Shown: piece after piece, positions 48,315-57,569 of the stretch | How the letters are laid out: every line of letters begins with the position of its first letter | Numbering within the stretch: the first letter of the stretch is position 1 | Origin: Bacillota bacterium | GTDB lineage: Bacteria; Bacillota; Clostridia; Christensenellales; Aristaeellaceae | Direction of reading: 5' to 3' | DNA length: 64,000 nucleotides | Assembly: GCA_023398575.1 (NCBI GenBank) | Contig: JAEWSC010000021.1 | Span: 16,558 to 80,557 of the forward strand | Notes under the pieces: model-generated | Seen by the model: only the letters and a program-made list of their open reading frames with translations | Told to the model about the DNA's origin: nothing | Databases searched by the model: none | Translations under genes and position numbers: made by a program

Positions 48315-50705
48315 ATGCGCTACGGATATTTTGATAATGCATCCAAAGAGTATGTGATTGACCGGGTCAATGTGCCAGTTTCCTGGACCAATTATGTGGG
48401 CACCCAGCGTATGGGCGGCGTGTTTAACCATACAGCCGGCGGATATGTCTGGCTGGATTCACCGCAATATCACCGGATTACTCGGTTCCGGCCCAACGGC
48501 GTACCGATGGATAGGCCAGGCCATTACGTGTATCTGCGTGATGCGGATACGGGCAAATACTGGTCTGTAAGCTGGCAGCCTACCGGTATTCCACTGGACC
48601 AGGCGAAATATGCCTGCCGCCATGGATTAAGCTACAGCAAATACCTGTGCGAGTATGAGGGCATCTCTGCCTGCCAGACCATTTTCATACCCAGAGATGA
48701 CCAGGTGGTTTTGTGGGATGTGACCGTGACAAACACATCAAGCAAGCCGCGCAGCCTGGATGTTTTCGGGTATGTGGAGTTTTCATACCATCATATTGAC
48801 ATGGATAACCAGAACTTTCAGATGAGCCTGTATGCTTCTGGCTCTAAGTATGAAGACGGCGCTGTAGAATATGAGCTGCATTATGAAGAGGAAAGCTGGC
48901 AGTACTTTACATCCAGCTTCACCCCCGACAGCTTCGATTGCTTGCGGGATGCCTTTATCGGCCCCTACCGCACGGAGACCAACCCCATCGGGGTGGAAAA
49001 CGGCAAGCTTTCCGGTAGCTTTGAATTGACCGGCAACCACTGCGGCGCACTGCACAATAAGCTTGCGCTGGCCCCGGGGGAGAGTAAACGTATTTTGTTC
49101 ATCCTGGGTCAAGGCAACGCAAAAGAGGCCAGGAAGGCGAGGGAAAAGTACACCCTTTCCGCTGTTGATTCAGCCTTTCAAGCACTTGCGGATTTCTGGT
49201 CGGTAAAGCTATCGCGTCTTAAGGTGAATACACCCAATGCCGATATGAACACCAGCCTGAATCTGTGGAACCTGTACCAGAGTGAAGTAAACGTCATGTT
49301 CTCCCGCTTTGCCTCTTTTATCGAGGTGGGCGGCCGAACCGGTCTTGGCTACCGGGATACGGCACAGGATGCTATGTGCGTGCCCCATTCCAATCCCGAT
49401 ATGTGCAAGCTTCGTATTACCCAGCTTTTGCGGGGGCAGGTGCGGGAAGGCTATGGCTTGCATTTGTTTGATCCCGCTTGGTTCACGCCGGGCAAAAAAC
49501 AGTCCTTCCAGTCGCCCACGGTAGTGCCCACGCCCGACAAGAGCCAAATGATCCATGGCCTAAAGGACGTATGTGCCGATGATGCGCTATGGCTGATTCC
49601 CGCCATTTGCGAGTATGTGCGGGAGACAGGGGAAACAGACTTCTTCCATCAGGTGATCCCTTATGCCGATGGGGGTCAGGATACAGTGTATGAGCATATG
49701 AAAAAGATACTCGACTTTACTTACAGCCAGTTGGGCGCCCACGGTATCGCTAAGGGATTACGGGCCGACTGGAACGATTGCCTGAATCTGGGCGGCGGCG
49801 AAAGTGCTATGGTAGCCTTTTTGCATTTGTGGGCGCTGAATCATTTCCTCTCGGCTGCGGCCTATTTAAAGCGCAGCGAGGATGTGCGTTTGTACCGCGC
49901 CATGGAAAAGGAGATGGCTGACAATTGCCGCAAGGTGCTATGGAATGGGAAGTGGTTTATCCGCGGCATCACGGGCAAAGGCGCGCCTATCGGCACACAG
50001 GATTCCAAAGAAGGCAAGGTGCACCTGGAGAGTAATACCTGGGCCGTAATTTCCGGTGCCGTCACAAAAGAACAGGGCGAGTCTGCCATGGATGCGGTAC
50101 TGGAATACCTGTTTACGCCCTATGGGCTGATGCTAAACGCGCCTGGCTTTAAAACCCCTGATGATTCCATCGGCTTTGTAACACGGGTGTATGCCGGTGT
50201 TAAGGAAAATGGAGCTATCTTCAGCCACCCCAACCCCTGGGCCTGGGTGGCGGAATGCCTTTTGGGCCGGGGCGACAGGGCGATGAAGCTGTATAACGCA
50301 CTTTTGCCTGTGCGGCAGAATGATTTGATCGAAACTCGCCAAAGCGAACCTTACGCCTATTGCCAATTCATTATGGGCAAGGAGCATACGGCCCATGGCC
50401 GGGCACGGCACCCGTGGATGACGGGCAGTGCCGGGTGGGCTTATTACGCCTCTACCCGCTACATGCTGGGCATAAGGCCACAATGGGATCATCTGGAAAT
50501 CGACCCCTGCATACCTGCGGAGTGGGAAGGCTTTACGGCTACCCGCGTCTTCCGCGGCGCTGTCTATGAGATCACAGTTAAAAATCCTACCCATGTACAA
50601 AAAGGCGTGGCAAGGATACGTGTGGACGGTAACGAAACCGACCATATTCCCGTCTTTGAGGTAGGTACCAGCCATACGGTGGAAGTGATCCTGGGCAATG
50701 CCTGA
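48315..50705 (+). CDS. chbP: GH94 N,N'-diacetylchitobiose phosphorylase
   Basis: ChbP splits diacetylchitobiose with phosphate into GlcNAc-1-phosphate and GlcNAc. The 796-residue protein follows the Vibrio enzyme closely from memory: MRYGYFDNASKEYVI, RPGHYVYLRDADTGKYWS, WSFASFIEVGG-like FSRFASFIEVGGRTGLGYRD and GLRADWNDCLNLGGGES, whose aspartate in ADWND is the general acid. Cellobiose phosphorylase is the main alternative. ATG 48315 has GGGGAGG seven bases upstream; adjacent ATG 48312 is possible. The phosphohexomutase and kinase genes follow at 16-24 bp, so the three are one operon. Confidence 0.85.
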   Translation: MRYGYFDNASKEYVIDRVNVPVSWTNYVGTQRMGGVFNHTAGGYVWLDSPQYHRITRFRPNGVPMDRPGHYVYLRDADTGKYWSVSWQPTGIPLDQAKYACRHGLSYSKYLCEYEGISACQTIFIPRDDQVVLWDVTVTNTSSKPRSLDVFGYVEFSYHHIDMDNQNFQMSLYASGSKYEDGAVEYELHYEEESWQYFTSSFTPDSFDCLRDAFIGPYRTETNPIGVENGKLSGSFELTGNHCGALHNKLALAPGESKRILFILGQGNAKEARKAREKYTLSAVDSAFQALADFWSVKLSRLKVNTPNADMNTSLNLWNLYQSEVNVMFSRFASFIEVGGRTGLGYRDTAQDAMCVPHSNPDMCKLRITQLLRGQVREGYGLHLFDPAWFTPGKKQSFQSPTVVPTPDKSQMIHGLKDVCADDALWLIPAICEYVRETGETDFFHQVIPYADGGQDTVYEHMKKILDFTYSQLGAHGIAKGLRADWNDCLNLGGGESAMVAFLHLWALNHFLSAAAYLKRSEDVRLYRAMEKEMADNCRKVLWNGKWFIRGITGKGAPIGTQDSKEGKVHLESNTWAVISGAVTKEQGESAMDAVLEYLFTPYGLMLNAPGFKTPDDSIGFVTRVYAGVKENGAIFSHPNPWAWVAECLLGRGDRAMKLYNALLPVRQNDLIETRQSEPYAYCQFIMGKEHTAHGRARHPWMTGSAGWAYYASTRYMLGIRPQWDHLEIDPCIPAEWEGFTATRVFRGAVYEITVKNPTHVQKGVARIRVDGNETDHIPVFEVGTSHTVEVILGNA

Positions 50706-50720
50706 CAGGGGGATGATGGA

Positions 50721-52136
50721 ATGATCGCATTTGGAACCGGCGGCTGGCGGGCTATTATCGGTGAGGATTTTACCAAAGAAAATGTGCAGCGGCTGATGCT
50801 GGCCATTGCCAGACGCATGAAGGCTGAGGATGCGGCGCTGCCCGGCTTTGTCATCGGCTTTGACAGGCGCTTTCTATCCCGCGAGTCTGCAAAATGGGCA
50901 GCTGAAGTGATGGCGGCGGAAGGTATTCACACCTATTTCATTACCAGGGAAGCGCCGACCCCCCTGATCATGTTCACGGTTCGCTATTACGGGTTGCATT
51001 ACGGCATGGCCGTTACCGCCAGCCACAACCCGGCCCTGTATAACGGTATCAAGCTGTTTACAAGGGGCGGGCGGGATGCTTCGCAAGAGGTAACCGAGCC
51101 TCTTGGCGAAAGCGCAAATGCCGTAAAAACGCAGGATGTATCCATTGTGCCCTATGACCAGGCAGTACGTCTGGGTCTGGTAGAGGAAATCGCGCCTCAA
51201 AACCAGTATCTGGATGCTATCATCCGGGGTGTGAACATGGATGCTATTCGCTCCCGCAACCTGCGTATCGTTTTGGATCCGATGTACGGTGTCAGCCGTA
51301 CATCGCTGCAAACCATACTGCTCACCGCCCGCTGCGATGTGGATGTGATTCATGAGCGGCATGACGCGCTGTTTGGCGGCCGGCTTCCGGCCCCCAATGT
51401 AGAAACGCTGGGGGCGCTGCGTGGTGCCGTGCTGGAAAGCAAGGCTGACATTGGTATCGCGACCGACGGTGACGCCGACCGTATTGGCATTATCGACGAT
51501 ACGGGACGGTTTATCCACCCCAATGAAATTCTGGTGCTGTTGTATTACTATCTGCTCAAGTATAAGCGCTGGCATGGCCCCGCAGTACGTAATCTGGCCA
51601 CTACCCATCTTTTAGACAAGGTAGCTGCTGCCTTTGGTGAAACCTGCTACGAGGTGCCAGTAGGCTTTAAGCACATATCCTCCGCTATGGAAAAGTACAA
51701 CGCCATCATTGGCGGGGAATCCTCCGGCGGGCTTACCGTTCGCGGCCATATTCTTGGCAAGGATGGCATACAGGCTGCCACGCTGTTGGTGGAAATGATG
51801 GCTGTCACCGGGGAAAAGCTGAGTACCCTGACAAGAAGGATGTACCAGGAGTTTGGCGAAGCTTATATGGCGGAATATGACTGGCCCTTTGAGCCAGAGC
51901 AAAAGCAGCATCTTCTTTCTTTGCTGATGGAGGAAAAGAAATTGCCCGCCTTTTCGCAGGAAGTCAAAAGCGTATCCTACATGGACGGCGTAAAAGCGGT
52001 TTTTGCCGATGGATGGATCATCATCCGCTTTAGCGGCACAGAGCCCAGGCTGCGTGTCTTTTGTGAAATGCCCGACCGTGACCGTGCAGAAGCAATATGC
52101 CAGACTGCTGCATCTTTCCTTGGTTTGAGTATGTAG
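50721..52136 (+). CDS. phosphohexomutase (phosphoglucomutase/GlcNAc-1-P mutase type)
   Basis: A 471-residue alpha-D-phosphohexomutase. The catalytic phosphoserine lies in VTASHNPALYNGIK, metal binding in IATDGDADRIGII, sugar specificity in IIGGESSGGLT and phosphate binding in IRFSGTEPRLRV. In Vibrio a gene of this kind lies next to chbP and converts GlcNAc-1-phosphate to the 6-phosphate; the same pairing here suggests that role, though Glc-1-P or Man-1-P could be used. GGGGGATGATGGA precedes ATG 50721. Confidence 0.9.
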   Translation: MIAFGTGGWRAIIGEDFTKENVQRLMLAIARRMKAEDAALPGFVIGFDRRFLSRESAKWAAEVMAAEGIHTYFITREAPTPLIMFTVRYYGLHYGMAVTASHNPALYNGIKLFTRGGRDASQEVTEPLGESANAVKTQDVSIVPYDQAVRLGLVEEIAPQNQYLDAIIRGVNMDAIRSRNLRIVLDPMYGVSRTSLQTILLTARCDVDVIHERHDALFGGRLPAPNVETLGALRGAVLESKADIGIATDGDADRIGIIDDTGRFIHPNEILVLLYYYLLKYKRWHGPAVRNLATTHLLDKVAAAFGETCYEVPVGFKHISSAMEKYNAIIGGESSGGLTVRGHILGKDGIQAATLLVEMMAVTGEKLSTLTRRMYQEFGEAYMAEYDWPFEPEQKQHLLSLLMEEKKLPAFSQEVKSVSYMDGVKAVFADGWIIIRFSGTEPRLRVFCEMPDRDRAEAICQTAASFLGLSM

Positions 52137-52159
52137 AAGTAAACTTGGAGGCATAAAAA

Positions 52160-53902
52160 GTGCTCCAGAAGCTCCGCTCCTATATTAAATCCCTACGCTT
52201 TCGCATACTGTCGATTGTGCTGTTGTGCTGGCTGCTGCCTGTGTTGGCGCTGGGAGGATATATGGGCGGTGCTTTTTTTGACGCCTTGGAAGAGAAGACG
52301 GAGACGGCCTTAACCTCCAGCGCAGAGTACGCGCAAATGACAACCCTTCAAATTATTCAAAGGGTTATAGCATTGGCGAAGGACGCCACCTACGACGGGG
52401 AATTGACCAGCGCCTACGCTGGCCTTGACACGCAGCGGCTCAGCTATTTTGATTTTTATCGGGTCAGCCGTAATTACCTGGAGCGCAAGTATGGCCGTGA
52501 CTCATTGTTTACCTTTGCGGCCTATTTTCCACTAAATAAGCCTGATGCTTATATGTACACCGCTTCGGGATATCAAGATGCGCTGTATTTTCAAGAAAAT
52601 TGCCAACAGCAGGCTATCGAAGCAGGCATAGCTCTGGATACGAAATGCAGCTTTACCGGCTTTGATGGGAATTTGTATCTGATCCGTAACCTGTATAACC
52701 TGCGCATGGAGCCCTTCGGCATGTTGGTGCTGGGCATGAATAGGCAGGAGTTGTTTGCTCCCCTGGAAAGCGCCGGAGAAAAGTGGGGCAGCAGTTTTGA
52801 TATTTTGTTGGGCAGCTTCACAAGCTATGGCATGCATATACCTGTGTGGGAAAACGAACTGCTGGGACTGTCGGAGCAAAAGGAGAACCTATCCTTTGTG
52901 CAGACACATGCCGAGCGGGACTTCACCTTTCATACCAGGGTGCTGGTATCCAAACAGTCTGTATATGCACAGATGACGCAGTTCAGACAGATTTTAATGC
53001 TAATGATTCTGGCCATCGTGCCTATCGGTATTGCTATCATGTGGTTTGTGCACAGGCGCATATCCAAGCCAATCTTTTTGTTATCAAAAGCCTCCCAGCG
53101 CATGGCGGGTGGTGAACTGGGGGTTACCGTACCCATGCACGGCAAGGATGAATTGGGGGAGCTGGGCGTTGCATTTTCTACCATGAGTACACAGATACGG
53201 CATCTTGTGGATACCGCCTTTAAGGAAGAAATTGCCCTTCGTGATGCCCGTATTGAGGCCATGCAAAGCCGCATCAATCCTCATTTCCTAAACAATGCTT
53301 TGGAGATGATCACATGGCAGGCCCGTATGGATGAAAACGAGGCGATAGCTGCTATGGTGGAAGCGTTGAGTGTGCTTTTAAATGCCAGTCTGGATAGAGG
53401 CGACCACCGTATGGTGCCTCTGTCTCAGGAACTAATCATCGCGGATGCATATTTCTATTTTGTCCGGTTGCGCTTTGGCGACAAGCTGACGATCTTCAAG
53501 GATGTGAATCCCACGCTGAACCACTGCAGCCTTCCGCGCATGGTGATACAGACACTGTTGGAAAACGCCATTGAACATGGCATAGCTCCTGCCGGCGGCG
53601 GGCATATCCGCCTGAATGTTTTTGCAGACACTTCTTACCTGCATGTAGAGGTTTTAAACAACGGCCGCCGACTAAGCCAGGAGGACAGGGACAAAATTGC
53701 ATCGCTCATCCGGGAGGATGGCGGCGGAACAGGTCATGTAGGTATACGCAATGTAAGCCAGCGGCTTCGCTTGATTTATGGCGGCCGGGCATCTATGCGT
53801 ATAAGCGAGGATAACCATGGGGATACGGTGGCCGCAATTACCATTCCTTTGGATAAACAGATAAAATCAGCGGATGCATCAGATTCTCAAAGCAATGCAT
53901 AA
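52160..53902 (+). CDS. sensor histidine kinase, YesM/LytS type
   Basis: A 580-residue membrane kinase. Helices near residues 12-34 and 275-293 (ILMLMILAIVPIGIAIMWFV) bracket an extracellular sensor of about 240 residues. HAMP follows (RISKPIFLLSKASQRMAGGE), then the His_kinase box with phospho-acceptor histidine in INPHFLNNALEMITWQ, and an HATPase domain with LLENAIEHGI and HVGIRNVSQRL. GTG 52160 follows GGAGGCATAAAAA. It is co-transcribed with chbP and the mutase, and its partner regulator is at 55584, on the far side of a binding-protein gene. Confidence 0.92.
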   Translation: MLQKLRSYIKSLRFRILSIVLLCWLLPVLALGGYMGGAFFDALEEKTETALTSSAEYAQMTTLQIIQRVIALAKDATYDGELTSAYAGLDTQRLSYFDFYRVSRNYLERKYGRDSLFTFAAYFPLNKPDAYMYTASGYQDALYFQENCQQQAIEAGIALDTKCSFTGFDGNLYLIRNLYNLRMEPFGMLVLGMNRQELFAPLESAGEKWGSSFDILLGSFTSYGMHIPVWENELLGLSEQKENLSFVQTHAERDFTFHTRVLVSKQSVYAQMTQFRQILMLMILAIVPIGIAIMWFVHRRISKPIFLLSKASQRMAGGELGVTVPMHGKDELGELGVAFSTMSTQIRHLVDTAFKEEIALRDARIEAMQSRINPHFLNNALEMITWQARMDENEAIAAMVEALSVLLNASLDRGDHRMVPLSQELIIADAYFYFVRLRFGDKLTIFKDVNPTLNHCSLPRMVIQTLLENAIEHGIAPAGGGHIRLNVFADTSYLHVEVLNNGRRLSQEDRDKIASLIREDGGGTGHVGIRNVSQRLRLIYGGRASMRISEDNHGDTVAAITIPLDKQIKSADASDSQSNA

Positions 53903-53930
53903 TGGATGCAGAATGATGGTTTAAAATGCG

Positions 53931-53963
53931 TACCCCCTGCCACTGAGTAGATGGCAGGGGGTA
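53931..53963 (+). terminator. terminator of the chbP operon
   Basis: TACCCCCTGCCA pairs perfectly with TGGCAGGGGGTA (12 bp) around a 9-base loop; the T-run is poor (TTCTC). Confidence 0.65.
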
Positions 53964-54267
53964 TTCTCGGACCCCGGATAAGCTAAAGGAAGTACTCTGT
54001 TGGCTTTAGCATTGACCATTATGCAAAGAGTGCCGCAACGATGCCTGATGCAAATTTTCTCTTGCCCTTTGTTATTGCTCGCATTTGTCGATATTTTATA
54101 TTGAATGAAGGATTCAGTCAACTTGTATACCTTCCCATTGCAGTGATATGAAAAGGAGTGTATCATACTTTTGTGGCGTGCTATCAACTGCAAATGATAT
54201 CCTCCGTTGCCCGATTGTCATATGAAAAGCATGACCAAAATCAGACAATAAACGACATTCCCTGGCA

Positions 54268-54296
54268 ATGACAGACGAAATTCGAAGTGATATAAT
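54268..54296 (+). promoter_or_regulatory. promoter for the binding-protein/response-regulator genes
   Basis: ATGACA (54268-54273) and perfect TATAAT (54291-54296) are 17 bases apart. A second TATAAT overlaps at 54299-54304. The start codon is 38 bp further on. Confidence 0.65.
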
Positions 54297-54334
54297 TATA
54301 TAATGCCAATAATATGCAAAAAAGGAGCCTGACC

Positions 54335-55537
54335 ATGAAGAGACTGCTGGTCGTTATACTGGCCTTCACCCTTGTAAGTTTTGCTCCTCGAACGCTGGCA
54401 GATGGTGTTGTTTTGAAGACTGTTTCCACCTTTGGCGGAACTGACGCCGCTGCTTCGGATTATGTGGCCATTCTCAAAGAATGGGAAGAGAAAACCGGCA
54501 ATAAGGTGGAGGATAATACCGCAACGGCCGATGAAGCATGGAAAACAGGCGTTTTGAATGATTTTGCCGCCGGCAACGAGGCGGATGTGTTCTTTTACTT
54601 TGCGAAAACGGCAGATTCTGCCCCGATCTTACGTAAAGTGGTACCCATCAGCGAGATTAACGCCGCATATCCAGATATGAAGTTGAAAGAAAATCCTGCC
54701 AGCGCCGAGAAGGATGGCGTGATCTATTCCATACCCGTCAGGCCTTTTTGGGAAGGATTGTTTGTAAACACCGATTTATTTCAGAAGTATAATCTAGAGC
54801 TGCCTACCGATTTTACCAAGCTGGAAGCAGCCATAAAAAAATTCAACCAGGTGGGCATCGTTCCCATATCTGTGAGCTTTGCTGACGTGCCGCATTATAT
54901 CGTCGAGTTTGCGATTATTGCCAGCGGCAGTATGCAGGCACACATGGCGCGGCCTGCCACCTATGATGAGGTTCCTGAATCGTGGAAATATGGCATGGCA
55001 CTGCTGAAAAGGCTGTATACCATGGGTGCATTTGCAAAGGATGCCAGCGCGACGACCAATGAGGTCACCGGACAGATGTTCAAGGAAAAAAAGGCTGCCA
55101 TGCAGGTGGATGGTTCCTGGTTTGCCAATGGCATTCCTGAAGAAAACTGGGATACCACCATCATTCTTCCGTTTCCGGTCTATACGCAGGATGCCGATCC
55201 CAAGGCCTTTCTGGGCGGTGTTTCCATGGGCTTTTATTTGAGCCGCAAAGCTTGGGAAGACCCTCAAAAGCGGGATGCGGCGGTGAGTTTATTGGCATAC
55301 CTCACCAATGAGGAGAACAGCAAGCGTTTAGGTGCATTCGCATTTGGCGGCGAGCTCGCAAGGTCATCCTATATCATGTTAGAAAACGAAGAAAAAATGC
55401 TCTTGCCGATTCAGGATGCTATGAACCCAGAGGCCCGAAGCGCGTGGTTTGCCAAAGTGCCGGCGCTGGTGGATGGAAGTGCCGATGCAATTTCTGTATG
55501 GTGCGATGTGATGGCATTGAATCCATTTGGCAAGTAA
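54335..55537 (+). CDS. sugar solute-binding protein, orphan between kinase and regulator genes
   Basis: A 400-residue family-1 binding protein with a signal peptide MKRLLVVILAFTLVSFAP ending near TLADG; no lipobox cysteine. The body has NDFAAGNEADVFFYFAK, IPVRPFWEGLFVNTDLF and AAMQVDGSWFANG, like other carbohydrate-binding members. No permease gene is next to it. AAAAAGGAGCCTGACC precedes ATG 54335. Because it lies between the kinase and the response-regulator genes, it may present ligand to the kinase or serve a transporter encoded elsewhere. Confidence 0.88.
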   Translation: MKRLLVVILAFTLVSFAPRTLADGVVLKTVSTFGGTDAAASDYVAILKEWEEKTGNKVEDNTATADEAWKTGVLNDFAAGNEADVFFYFAKTADSAPILRKVVPISEINAAYPDMKLKENPASAEKDGVIYSIPVRPFWEGLFVNTDLFQKYNLELPTDFTKLEAAIKKFNQVGIVPISVSFADVPHYIVEFAIIASGSMQAHMARPATYDEVPESWKYGMALLKRLYTMGAFAKDASATTNEVTGQMFKEKKAAMQVDGSWFANGIPEENWDTTIILPFPVYTQDADPKAFLGGVSMGFYLSRKAWEDPQKRDAAVSLLAYLTNEENSKRLGAFAFGGELARSSYIMLENEEKMLLPIQDAMNPEARSAWFAKVPALVDGSADAISVWCDVMALNPFGK

Positions 55538-55583
55538 TATGGATAAAAGCGCATGAGGGTGAGCAGGGCAAGGAGGATTGGGC

Positions 55584-56330
55584 ATGTATACCGTTGTCTT
55601 GGTAGATGACGAACAGATGATTCTGCAGGGATTAATGCGCGTTCTTCCCTGGGAGGAGTATGGCTGCCGCGTTGCCGGTACGGCCAGTGACGGCGTAGAG
55701 GGAACAGCCCTTATACGCAAGCTCAGGCCTGATATTCTCTTTACCGATATCCGTATGCCCAACCGAGACGGTCTTTCCATGATTGCTGCGCTTAAAAGTG
55801 AGTTTCCAAGGCTGCAAATTGCAGTGCTTACTGCCTACCGGGATTTTGAGTACGCCAGGCAGGCTATTTCTCTTGGTATATGCCGGTATCTTTTAAAACC
55901 CAGCAAAATGGATGAGTTGAAAGAAGCAATCTGCTATATGACCGGGGTGTTGGATAGCCTCGCACCACTATTGGAAGAGGGGGAAGTGGCAAACCCGGAG
56001 AGTGAAGCGGCTGGCAGTTTTGTGGTGAAGGCGGCCATGAACTATATGGAGCAGCATTTTTTTGAGCATATTACCCTGTCCCAGGTGGCGGATCATGTGT
56101 TTGTCAGTCAATGGCATTTATCCAAACTAATTAACCGGCATATGAACAAGAACTTCTTTGATTTACTAAACCAGCTTCGCATTCAAAAAGCAAAAGAACT
56201 ATTGCGTGATCCTGCTTTGAAGGTGCATGAAGTATCAGACAAAGTAGGCTTTTCCGATGTTGCTCATTTTTCCAAAAATTTTAAGCGGATAACAGGCAAA
56301 TCACCCGTTGAGTATCGCGCTTGTCTATGA
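55584..56330 (+). CDS. response regulator with AraC-type output, YesN type
   Basis: A 248-residue regulator. The receiver domain has VVLVDDEQMI with acidic residues, phospho-acceptor aspartate in ILFTDIRMPNRDG near residue 54, and RYLLKPSKMDEL with the conserved lysine. The C-terminal AraC domain has ITLSQVADHVFVSQWHLSKL and VHEVSDKVGFSDVAHFSKNF. The usual long YesN middle region is short. AGGAGGATTGGGC precedes ATG 55584. It is the likely partner of the kinase at 52160 and may control chbP and the transporter genes. Confidence 0.92.
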   Translation: MYTVVLVDDEQMILQGLMRVLPWEEYGCRVAGTASDGVEGTALIRKLRPDILFTDIRMPNRDGLSMIAALKSEFPRLQIAVLTAYRDFEYARQAISLGICRYLLKPSKMDELKEAICYMTGVLDSLAPLLEEGEVANPESEAAGSFVVKAAMNYMEQHFFEHITLSQVADHVFVSQWHLSKLINRHMNKNFFDLLNQLRIQKAKELLRDPALKVHEVSDKVGFSDVAHFSKNFKRITGKSPVEYRACL

Positions 56331-56415
56331 GAGCATGATGCCGCGGTTTGTTTTGCCAGGGGAGTACTCTTTGCATATACACTGATGTTCCATCTATAGG
56401 AGTATTATTTGAATC

Positions 56416-56452
56416 AAAGCCCCGATACCCTAAGCTGAGTATCGGGGCTTTC
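56416..56452. terminator. bidirectional terminator between regulator and YjfF-type gene
   Basis: AAAGCCCCGATAC pairs with GTATCGGGGCTTT (13 bp) around a 10-base loop. It serves two convergent operons. Confidence 0.85.
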
Positions 56453-56516
56453 CATACTTCAATAAAGAAGAAATACGAAAAACGGATCGATCTTGAGTGA
56501 GGTTATTACCGCTTTT

Positions 56517-57569
56517 CTACAATCTTGCCTTTTTGCGGGCAGAATAGGTCACCACCATGCGCTGGATGACGATGAACAAAAGAAGCAGTACGCCTGTGGC
56601 AATCTTAGCCCACCATGAGGATAGGTTTCCGCTGAAGGTAATCAACGCCGGAATGGTGGATTTGAGCATCACTCCAAACAGTGTGCCTACCATGTATCCA
56701 ACGCCGCCGGTTAATAGAACGCCGCCGATGACCGCAGAAGAAATCACATCCAACTCGCCGCCGGCCAGCGCCAGATTCCAGCCGGATTTTACGTACAGTA
56801 CATAAGCGACACCCGCCAGAGCGGAGCATAAGCCATTGATTCCATAGACCATGATCTTGGTTCGTGCAACCGGCAGTCCCATCAACTTGGCGGACTGTTC
56901 GTTGCCGCCAATGGCATACACGTTGCGGCCAAAGCGTGTCCATTGCAGAACGACCATGCCCAGAATGACCATGGCAATTAGCAGCAGAACGCTGAAGTTG
57001 ATGTAGGCTACTGGTTTAATTTTAACCCATTCGCCGTCCGCAAACTGCATCAGATATATCTTCCAGCCTGCCAGAGCATCAATTGTCTCATTGTTGATAG
57101 AGATGGATTCCCGGCTGATTAGCGAACATATGCCACGGGCCAGAAATGAGCCTGTAAGAGTGGTAATGAAGGCTGGCACATTCAGATAGTGAATGGCAGC
57201 GCCCATTAAAAGGCCAAGACCTGTGCCAACCAGCAAAGAAAAGGCAATACAAGCAACTGGAGAAAGCCCCATCACCGAAGTGCCATAGGCAATAAACATG
57301 CCAGTGAGGGATGCTACGGAGGCTACTGACAGGTCGATGCCGCCGCTGATTAATACCATGGTCATACCCACGGCGGAAATGCCGATGTAAGCGTTATCGA
57401 TGAACATCAGCATCAGCGTGCGGATGGAAGTAAAGCCCTTGTCGCCAAACATGAGCGCGCCAAAGAGGTATATGATCAGAAAAACGCCCAGGGTAGCGTA
57501 CACCATGACATATTTGGGATTGAACAGCCGCGCTGTAAGCTTTTGGCGGTCAACCTGCATTTTAAGCAC
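56517..57569 (-). CDS. yjfF: sugar ABC transporter permease, YjfF type
   Basis: A 350-residue permease of the BPD_transp_2 family with eight to ten membrane helices (for example LINGG-like ISGGIDLSVASVASLTG and VISSAVIGGVLLTGGVGYM). The second permease of YtfQRT-YjfF systems usually occupies this position. In E. coli this system takes up galactofuranose. It overlaps the YtfT-type gene by eight bases and is last in the operon. Confidence 0.85.
   Translation of the reverse strand: MLKMQVDRQKLTARLFNPKYVMVYATLGVFLIIYLFGALMFGDKGFTSIRTLMLMFIDNAYIGISAVGMTMVLISGGIDLSVASVASLTGMFIAYGTSVMGLSPVACIAFSLLVGTGLGLLMGAAIHYLNVPAFITTLTGSFLARGICSLISRESISINNETIDALAGWKIYLMQFADGEWVKIKPVAYINFSVLLLIAMVILGMVVLQWTRFGRNVYAIGGNEQSAKLMGLPVARTKIMVYGINGLCSALAGVAYVLYVKSGWNLALAGGELDVISSAVIGGVLLTGGVGYMVGTLFGVMLKSTIPALITFSGNLSSWWAKIATGVLLLLFIVIQRMVVTYSARKKARL

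Larger units (their letters stand above)
53903..54334. other. gap before the binding-protein gene
   Basis: This 432-bp gap holds a terminator (53931-53963) ending the chbP-mutase-kinase operon and the promoter of the next gene (54268-54296). No coding frame with a ribosome site is seen between them. Confidence 0.5.
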
